Source of the DNA: DASSKO01 sp035690425
Lineage (GTDB): Bacteria > Actinomycetota > Actinomycetes > Propionibacteriales > Nocardioidaceae
Length of the DNA stretch: 20,457 nucleotides
Reading direction: 5' to 3'
Assembly (NCBI GenBank): GCA_035690425.1
Contig: DASSKO010000113.1
Span: 1-20,457, forward strand
The notes under the pieces are model-generated. The model ran no database searches. It was given only the letters and a program-made list of their open reading frames with translations, and was not told where the DNA came from. The number at the start of each line of letters is the position of its first letter. Within the stretch, counting starts at the first letter, position 1. Shown here in pieces: positions 15,960 to 20,457 of the stretch. Position numbers and translations under genes: made by a program.

Positions 15960-16981
15960 CACAGTCCTTGCATCCGTCCGCGCCGGATGAGGTAGAGGAA
16001 CACCGGGACGCCGACGACTGCCGTCATAATCCCCACCTGCACCTCTGCCGGTGGCAGCACGATCCTGCCCACGGTGTCCGCGAGCACAGTCAGCAGACCG
16101 CCGAAGGCGGCACTGAACGGCAGGATGCGGGCATAGTCCGATCCCACCAGCGCGCGCACGCCGTGCGGGACGATCAGTCCGACGAAGGCGATCGGCCCGG
16201 CCAGTGCGGTCGCGGCACCCGCCAGCAGCACTATGGCCACGCCCAGCGACAACCGGTCCACCCTCGTGCGCCGGCCCAGCACCCGGGCCAGGTCGTCTCC
16301 GAGCGCCAGCGTGTTGAGCAGGCGAGCCCCGACGAGAGCCAGCACGGCACCGGCCGCCAGGAACGGGAGTCCGGTCAGCAGCACGTCGAACCCGCGGCCG
16401 CCGACGGTGCCGACCTGCCACATCCGGAACGTCTCCATCGTCTTGCGGTCGATCAGGAGCACACCGGAGGTCCAGCTGCTCACCGCGGCGGTCAGTGCCG
16501 CGCCGGCGATGGCGAGCTTCATCGGGGACGCGCCGTCACGCCCCATCGAGGCGATCGCCTGCACCGCTACGGCAGCCACCGCTGCGCCGACGAACGCCAG
16601 CCACAGGTAGTCCTGCAGCCCGGAGATGCCGAGGTAGGAGATGCCGAGCACCATGGCGAAGCTGGCACCGGCGTTGATGCCGAGGATGCCGGGGTCCGCC
16701 AGCGGGTTGCGGGTCAGCCCCTGCATGCAGGCGCCGGCGAGGCCGAGAGCGCCTCCGACCGCGAGCGCCAGCACGGTCCGCTCCAGCCGGGCCTGGTAGA
16801 TGACGTGCAGCGGGTCGCCGAAGTCGTACAGCGCCGACAACGACACGGCCCGCGCACCGACGAGGACGGATCCGGAGATCACGCAGACCGCGGCCACCAC
16901 CAGAATCGTGAGCGCGATCGGCGTACCGGTCCGCCCGGGCGGGGCCACCCGGGCGGTCTCACGGCTTGCCGTGACCGTCAC
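15959..16981 (-). CDS. Iron-siderophore ABC transporter permease, FecCD family (first permease, FepD-like)
   Basis: Membrane subunit of 340 residues with FecCD signatures: RLERTVLALAVGGALGLAGA, MQGLTRNPLADPGILGINAG, LGDDLARVLGRRTRVDR and GPIAFVGLIVPHGVRALVG, ending VGVPVFLYLIRRGRMQGL. The motif set with a clear ...NPLADPGILGINAGAS segment is typical of the FepD-type partner. GTG at 16981 is chosen as start because it forms a GTGA overlap with the binding-protein stop and gives a normal short cytoplasmic N-terminus (VTVTASRETARVAPPGRTG); longer readings run into the upstream gene. It is gene 2 of the operon, between the binding lipoprotein and the second permease. Confidence 0.96.
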   Translation of the reverse strand: MTVTASRETARVAPPGRTGTPIALTILVVAAVCVISGSVLVGARAVSLSALYDFGDPLHVIYQARLERTVLALAVGGALGLAGACMQGLTRNPLADPGILGINAGASFAMVLGISYLGISGLQDYLWLAFVGAAVAAVAVQAIASMGRDGASPMKLAIAGAALTAAVSSWTSGVLLIDRKTMETFRMWQVGTVGGRGFDVLLTGLPFLAAGAVLALVGARLLNTLALGDDLARVLGRRTRVDRLSLGVAIVLLAGAATALAGPIAFVGLIVPHGVRALVGSDYARILPFSAAFGGLLTVLADTVGRIVLPPAEVQVGIMTAVVGVPVFLYLIRRGRMQGL

Positions 16982-18003
16982 GAGCCGGCTGCGGCCTCGG
17001 CGACGTGAGGCACGAAGTGGTCGATGATGTAGGGGATCGACAGCGGCGTCGGGTTGGTGACAGCAAGGCTGACGTGCTTGTCCGCCTCGGCGTACGCATT
17101 CCCGTTCGCGATGGCCGGGATCTGTCCGATCAGGCTGTGCTGGCTGAAGGTCTTCATGTCGCCCGGGCTCTCCGACCACGTGAGCAGTACGTCGGACTCG
17201 AGCTCGGTGGCGCGCTCGGCCGACACCGTGCCGTAGAACTCACCCGGTTCGACCGCCTTTGCGACCGACGGCGCGTCCACGAGCCCGAGGTCGTGCATGA
17301 ACGACACCCGCGGGTCCTCCGGCCCGTAGATCCCGATCGAGGACATGTCGGCCGTGGTGAGGTAGGCGAAGATCAGCGACTTGCCCTCGAGCTGCGGGTA
17401 CTCCGCCTTCGCGTGGTCGATCACCTGCTGCGTCTCGTCGGCGACCTTCTCGGCGACGTCACTGCGACCCAGTGCCTTGCCGATCATCTCCAGCGACGTC
17501 TGCCACGGGGTGACCCAGGGCGCCTCGGGGTAGGCGACGACCGGCGCAAGCTCGCTGAGCTTCTTGTACTCCTTCTCGGTGATGCCGGAGTTGGTCGCGA
17601 GAATCAGGTCCGGGTGGAGCTTCGCGATCTCCACCACCGGTGCGCCGTCGGCGTCGTCGTAGCGGGTGGGTGGCTCCAGGCCGGCCCGCTCGAGCTCCGC
17701 GTCGAACCAGTCCGACGACCCGGCGTCGTTGCCGCCCCAGGTGAGCTTCGTGGCGCCGACCGGAGCCACGCCGAGGGCGAGCACGTGGTCCTGGTCGGTC
17801 CAGCCAAGGGTGGCGACCCGCTTCGGCTGCTCCTCGATCGTCGTCTCACCGAATGCGTGCTCGATCGTGACCGGGTACGCGTCTGCGTCCGCGCTGGTGT
17901 TGGCGATCTGAGTGTCCGACCCCTCGGTGGTCGATCCAGTGGCGCAACCCGTCAGGGTCAGGGCGGCGGCGCCCAGCGCGGCCAGGATGCGGAAGCGAGC
18001 CAT
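16978..18003 (-). CDS. Iron-siderophore ABC transporter substrate-binding lipoprotein (FecB/FepB family)
   Basis: Surface lipoprotein of 341 residues that captures ferric siderophore for the FecCD permease pair. The signal peptide is MARFRILAALGAAALTLTGC, with lipobox LTGC and Cys20 as lipid site, then a Ser/Thr/Asp-rich linker. The binding domain shows the FecB pattern: VTIEHAFGETTIEEQPKRVA, LGWTDQDHVLALGVAPVG, IAKLHPDLILATNSGI, and a C-terminal LTWSESPGD, HVSLAVTNPTPLSIPYIIDH. ATG 18003 is supported by an AGG sequence about 7 nt upstream and by the signal peptide; the longer in-frame reading to 18099 crosses the iron box. It is the first gene of the operon. The siderophore type is not evident; no biosynthetic genes are in the window. 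Confidence 0.96.
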   Translation of the reverse strand: MARFRILAALGAAALTLTGCATGSTTEGSDTQIANTSADADAYPVTIEHAFGETTIEEQPKRVATLGWTDQDHVLALGVAPVGATKLTWGGNDAGSSDWFDAELERAGLEPPTRYDDADGAPVVEIAKLHPDLILATNSGITEKEYKKLSELAPVVAYPEAPWVTPWQTSLEMIGKALGRSDVAEKVADETQQVIDHAKAEYPQLEGKSLIFAYLTTADMSSIGIYGPEDPRVSFMHDLGLVDAPSVAKAVEPGEFYGTVSAERATELESDVLLTWSESPGDMKTFSQHSLIGQIPAIANGNAYAEADKHVSLAVTNPTPLSIPYIIDHFVPHVAEAAAGS

Positions 18004-18040
18004 GTGCGGTCCTACCTTCGGGTGTTGGTTCGTCAGGTGG

Positions 18041-18059
18041 TTAGGGCAGCCTAACCTAA
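18041..18059 (-). promoter_or_regulatory. DtxR/IdeR iron box upstream of the siderophore operon
   Basis: On the minus strand the site reads TTAGGTTAGGCTGCCCTAA, matching 17 of 19 positions of the known DtxR/IdeR consensus TTAGGTTAGGCTAACCTAA. It lies 37 nt upstream of the binding-protein start and probably overlaps the promoter -10 region (TAGGCT is a candidate). Iron-loaded repressor binding here would shut off all five genes when iron is sufficient. Confidence 0.9.
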
Positions 18060-18205
18060 CGATCCCACTGTCCTGACGGGTGGTGTGTCGCACCTCCAAC
18101 CCCGCGTGCGTCTGCGCGGAAGATCACACAGTGCAGATACGAATCGCGTGATAACTTCGAGTTAGTTGAAACGGCAATTGGTTGCGACAGAGGTCCGGGG
18201 CGATC

Positions 18206-18475
18206 ATGGAGATCACGAAGGTTCAGCAGTGGGTGGCGTCCATGGTCCTTTGGGTCGTCGGCTTCGGTATGGCCGTGCCGTTGGCTTTGGTCAGTGTGTG
18301 GATGGGCGATGAAGGTGGCTGGCGCGGGAACGCCATCGGCATGTGGGTGATGTCGGGCGTCGTCGGCATGCTGACCTTGGCCGGTACGTTGGTCATTCAT
18401 CGACGCTGCGTGCTGTCGCCGTGGCTGCTGCTCGGCCTGATCCCGCCAGCCGTAGCCTGGCCGTACCTGTTCTGA
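18206..18475 (+). CDS. Small three-helix membrane protein, hypothetical
   Basis: An 89-residue protein with no recognised family. It has three hydrophobic segments: about residues 8-27 (VASMVLWVVGFGMAVPLALV), 38-58 (IGMWVMSGVVGMLTLAGTLV), and 66-89 (LSPWLLLGLIPPAVAWPYLF, close to the C-terminus). Short loops contain GDEGGWRG and HRRC. ATG 18206 is chosen because GGGG lies about 7 nt upstream; a TTG codon at 18182 is an alternative start. The third codon positions are mostly G or C, supporting real coding use. It is divergent from the siderophore operon and could share the promoter region, but no iron box points clearly toward it. Function unknown. Confidence 0.7.
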   Translation: MEITKVQQWVASMVLWVVGFGMAVPLALVSVWMGDEGGWRGNAIGMWVMSGVVGMLTLAGTLVIHRRCVLSPWLLLGLIPPAVAWPYLF

Positions 18476-18577
18476 CGTGATGCGCGATCTCGGCGAGGAG
18501 CGGCGCCCCGTGTAGCTGCCCTCGCCAGCGCGTACAACGCTCCCCCCGGCCACGCGTCGGCGGCGCTCATCGCCAGC

Positions 18578-18623
18578 GCGGCGTCTCGTCATTCAGTGCG
18601 GCGTCTCGTCATTCAGTGCGGCG
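18578..18623. repeat. Perfect 20-bp tandem duplication
   Basis: The unit GCGGCGTCTCGTCATTCAGT occurs twice head to tail (18578-18597, 18598-18617) and continues six bases into a third copy. It is a simple tandem duplication in noncoding DNA, probably from replication slippage; no spacer or array structure suggests CRISPR. Confidence 0.9.
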
Positions 18624-19000
18624 CGCCTTCCTGCGGCGCAACGACCTTCCGGCGGCAGCGACACCCGGTTTTGTCCGTTTTGCCTAGTTTGCGGAGCCCG
18701 CCCGGTGCAGGAAGGTCGGGCCGGCGCAGGAAGGCCGGTCTGCCGGCCCTCGGCCACGCGTCTGCGGCGGTGACGACGTCTGGGTCCGCTTGGTCGACCA
18801 CAACCTATGGAAGGCCGCCAGCGGTGTTGACGGGGCATTCTCCGGCGACCGTGCTGACGGCAGAACCACAGGACGGCGAGGAAGTCCTTATGACCTGGGA
18901 GTTTGCTGGCCGCCTGTCGGAGTCGAACCAACACCCCTTACGCGTGGAGCATCGCTGGATCGGTCCGATGTTGCCCGTCTGTGCTGGCCAGGTCGCGTTT

Positions 19001-19116
19001 CGCAGGGCAACCTGCGTCCGACCGCTTTCCCACCGCGGTGGTGTCGTCCGAATAGGGCACCATCACCGGGAGCTTGCCGGACTGGTCTTCCGGAACGTTC
19101 GAACGGCTGTACGTAC
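19001..19116. repeat. Cluster of short perfect palindromes and a GNRA-loop hairpin
   Basis: Within 116 bp there are a 6-bp hairpin with GCAA loop (CGCAGG-GCAA-CCTGCG, 19001-19016), the 12-bp palindrome CCACCGCGGTGG (19030-19041), the inverted repeat CCGGA-ctggtct-TCCGG (19077-19093), the palindrome CGTTCGAACG (19096-19105) and GTACGTAC (19109-19116). This density could mean a structured RNA, protein-binding sites or chance in high-GC DNA. Confidence 0.5.
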
Positions 19117-19231
19117 GCTGACCACGGGCCGTCGCCTTCGGCTTCCGGGACGCCGCGCCGGAGCAGTCGTCACCGAACCGCCACGCGTCATCGGTCGGTC
19201 TCATGCCGTTGTCCGCGCTCCTGTCAATGCC

Positions 19232-19630
19232 TCAGTCAGCGGTGGAGCAGTAGCTGCTGATGTATCCCGGCGTGCCCGGCTGACAGTAGGACTCCTGCGC
19301 CAACCAGGTGGTGCCGGCGATCGTCAGCACGGACATCGCCAGCAACATGCCTCCGCCGCCCACCAGGTAGGCGCGCTGCTTGGCACGCATCCCCGTCCTC
19401 AACACCACGACCCCCATGCCAGCCAGCACCCACTGGGCGATCCCACCGGCGTTGATCCAGCGCCCTGTCGTCGCGCAGGGCGTGCAACTCGTCGCGGTGC
19501 AGTTGTAGTTGTTGGTGCAGTCGGTCATCATGCTGAACCCCACCGCGAACCACCCGAATGTCCCGAGAAGCAGGCAGGTCCCGATCGCGACCGAGACGAG
19601 GACGATGCCGGCGATAGAGAGCGCCTTCAC
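19232..19630 (-). CDS. Small membrane protein with Cys-rich extracytoplasmic loop, hypothetical
   Basis: A 132-residue protein without a recognised family. It begins with a hydrophobic segment (about residues 4-35, IAGIVLVSVAIGTCLLLGTF then GWFAVGFSM), followed by a Cys/Thr/Asn-rich loop (MTDCTNNYNCTATSCTPCAT) likely outside the cytoplasm, two further membrane helices (IAQWVLAGMGVVVLRTGM; AYLVGGGGMLLAMSVLTIAG) and a short Cys-containing tail (QESYCQPGTPGYISSYCSTAD). The loop cysteines could form disulfides. The start is GTG at 19630; there is no good ribosome site, but a -10-like TAAACT lies 6 nt upstream, suggesting a leaderless transcript. It stands alone; function unknown. Codon use and the clear helix pattern support a real gene. 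Confidence 0.8.
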   Translation of the reverse strand: MKALSIAGIVLVSVAIGTCLLLGTFGWFAVGFSMMTDCTNNYNCTATSCTPCATTGRWINAGGIAQWVLAGMGVVVLRTGMRAKQRAYLVGGGGMLLAMSVLTIAGTTWLAQESYCQPGTPGYISSYCSTAD

Positions 19631-19636
19631 GGCTTG

Positions 19637-19642
19637 AGTTTA
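19637..19642 (-). promoter_or_regulatory. Candidate -10 element for a leaderless transcript
   Basis: TAAACT on the minus strand ends 6 nt before the GTG start of the small membrane protein, the spacing expected if transcription starts at or next to the start codon. No good -35 sequence is visible. Leaderless mRNAs are common in Actinomycetota. Confidence 0.35.
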
Positions 19643-20075
19643 GGGCCGCCCGTACTCGGCCTGAGGTCCGTACGGATGCTCAGGTCTTGGCGGCTCGCTG
19701 CGACCTGAGGGCTGTTGGCGTGACCTCCGTAACCCTGCTTCTGCCGCGGACCCGCGCTACGACGTCGGCTCAAGCACTCCAGTGCCTCACCAACTGGGCA
19801 AGCGAGCACGAACCGTCGAGCGCGATCACGTCCGACTAACCTCCCGTGAAGCATCACGGCGTCCGACGTCTGAGGCACGGCTGACTCCACCTTCATCCGG
19901 GAGCATCCGGATCTAGCCACGATGCGCACAGTCGTTGTATCAAAGGCGGATCCGTAACGGAATGGGCCACCCACTGGGGGTCGGCCGGCACGCGCCATGC
20001 CGACCCTAGTGATGAGTTGTCGGGCCCGCACCCGTCACACCTACGACGGGACACGAAAGACGGAAGGATGACGTG
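19643..20075. other. Intergenic region with two inverted repeats
   Basis: About 430 bp with no supportable gene. It contains CTCAGGTC/GACCTGAG (19679-19686 and 19702-19709, 15-nt loop), about 49 nt upstream of the minus-strand membrane protein start, and GGGTCGGC/GCCGACCC (19978-19985 and 19999-20006, 13-nt loop), about 70 nt upstream of the sigma factor start. Both are perfect 8-bp stems and are candidate operators or transcription attenuating structures. Open frames here have no coding character. Confidence 0.4.
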
Positions 20076-20457
20076 ATGAGTGCGGACACACGACTGGAGG
20101 AGCTGGGCGTGAGCGGTCTGGGCGAGCTCGACGAGCCGGCGTTCTCGGGGCTGGCGGAGCGGCACCGGCGAGAGCTGCACGTGCACTGCTACCGGATGCT
20201 CGGGTCGTTCGAGGACGCCGAGGACACGGTGCAGGAGACGTTCCTCCGTGCCTGGCGGCGGCGGGAGACCTTCGCGGGGCGGTCGACGTTCCGGGCCTGG
20301 CTGTACCGGATCGCCACCAACGCCTGCCTGGACCTGCTAGCCAAGCGCCGCCCGGAGCCCGCGACCGGCGGCGAGGTGCTGTGGCTGCAGCCCTACCCGG
20401 ACCGGCTGTTCGACGAGCTGCCCGCGGACGACGCGGACGCGCCGGAGACCGTAGCCG
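20076..20457 (+). CDS. ECF-type RNA polymerase sigma factor (SigX5/SigJ-like), 5' part only
   Basis: The first 127 residues of an extracytoplasmic-function sigma factor; the gene continues past the right edge. Region 2 is clear: FSGLAERHRRELHVHCYRML, then GSFEDAEDTVQETFLRAWRR, and STFRAWLYRIATNACLDLLA for -10 recognition and core binding. It is followed by LWLQPYPDRLFDELPADDAD, an inter-domain linker typical of the SigX5-type group (sigma factors that often carry a C-terminal SnoaL-like domain). Region 4 and any C-terminal domain are outside the window. ATG 20076 has GGAAGG 8 nt upstream; GTG at 20073 is an in-frame alternative. No anti-sigma gene is visible before it. Which genes it controls is unknown. 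Confidence 0.93.
   Translation, partial: MSADTRLEELGVSGLGELDEPAFSGLAERHRRELHVHCYRMLGSFEDAEDTVQETFLRAWRRRETFAGRSTFRAWLYRIATNACLDLLAKRRPEPATGGEVLWLQPYPDRLFDELPADDADAPETVA

Larger units (their letters stand above)
18476..19231. other. Gene-poor stretch (756 bp) with repeats and palindromes
   Basis: I see no supportable gene here. Open frames on both strands lack family resemblance, good ribosome sites and consistent codon bias. What is visible: a 20-bp tandem duplication (18578-18623), an imperfect direct repeat of GCAGGAAGGYCGG (around 18704-18740), two copies of GGCCACGCGTCkGCGGCG (near 18549 and 18752), a T-arm-like segment on the minus strand (18916-18932) and a cluster of palindromes (19001-19116). 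It may be decayed or structural noncoding DNA. Confidence 0.5.

Noticed and set aside
18578..18623. CRISPR-like repeat
   Set aside because: The copies are directly adjacent without spacers and there are only two full copies, so it is a plain tandem duplication.
18905..18990. tRNA-like segment on the minus strand (GTTGG-TTCGACT-CCGAC T-arm)
   Set aside because: The T-arm fits tRNA rules, but no matching acceptor 5' strand, D-arm or 5-bp anticodon stem with 7-nt loop could be formed upstream. At most it is a remnant or coincidence.
18593..19204. Two adjacent minus-strand open frames (18593-18934 and 18938-19204)
   Set aside because: Considered as a broken gene, but neither half shows a family motif or a consistent codon bias, so a pseudogene call is not supportable.
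18596..19708. Plus-strand open frame of about 370 codons in the gene-poor strip
   Set aside because: No ribosome site, no recognisable motif, compositionally shadow-like, and it overlaps the better-supported minus-strand membrane protein.
19627..20186. Minus-strand open frames upstream of the sigma factor
   Set aside because: No motif, no ribosome site, poor codon bias, and one runs antisense into the sigma factor gene.

Overview
The window looks like chromosome of a high-GC Gram-positive bacterium (Actinomycetota). Codon third positions are strongly G/C, GTG starts are frequent, a DtxR/IdeR-type iron box is present, and the protein repertoire fits (TsuA/YedE-like protein, late cobalamin genes, FecCD-type siderophore importer with a siderophore-interacting reductase, SigX5-like ECF sigma factor). 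Genus cannot be fixed from the sequence alone.

Layout. (1) 1-2600, minus strand: the start of an oligopeptide/nickel-type ABC importer operon, with a substrate-binding lipoprotein followed by a DppB-type permease that runs off the left edge. (2) 2711-8166: a late-cobalamin block. cobT and a translationally coupled spermidine-synthase-like protein run leftward. Divergently, a YeeE/YedE-type sulfur transporter homologue, a fused PhnP-like phosphodiesterase + CobU protein, and cobS run rightward. The encoded CobT, CobU and CobS activities together assemble the nucleotide loop of B12. (3) 8184-11170, minus strand: a molybdopterin oxidoreductase in which all four N-terminal [4Fe-4S] ligands are replaced, coupled to a small helical protein of unknown function. 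(4) 11321-12982, plus strand: an exported peptidase-C69-like protein whose catalytic Cys position appears to be Ser. (5) 13079-18059, minus strand: a compact five-gene siderophore uptake and iron-release operon (binding lipoprotein, two permeases, ATPase, ferric-siderophore reductase) with 1-4 nt overlaps at every junction and one iron box upstream. (6) 18206-20075: two small membrane-protein genes separated by gene-poor DNA with a 20-bp tandem duplication and a dense cluster of short palindromes. (7) 20076 to the right edge: the N-terminal part of an ECF sigma factor.

The points most worth following up are the PhnP-CobU fusion, in which every PhnP metal ligand is retained beside the CobU domain (a possible link between alpha-ribosyl phosphate chemistry and B12 nucleotide-loop assembly), and the cluster-less Mo enzyme with its coupled partner. 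The siderophore operon and the peptide importer are conventional. No CRISPR array, insertion sequence, rRNA or convincing tRNA was seen.
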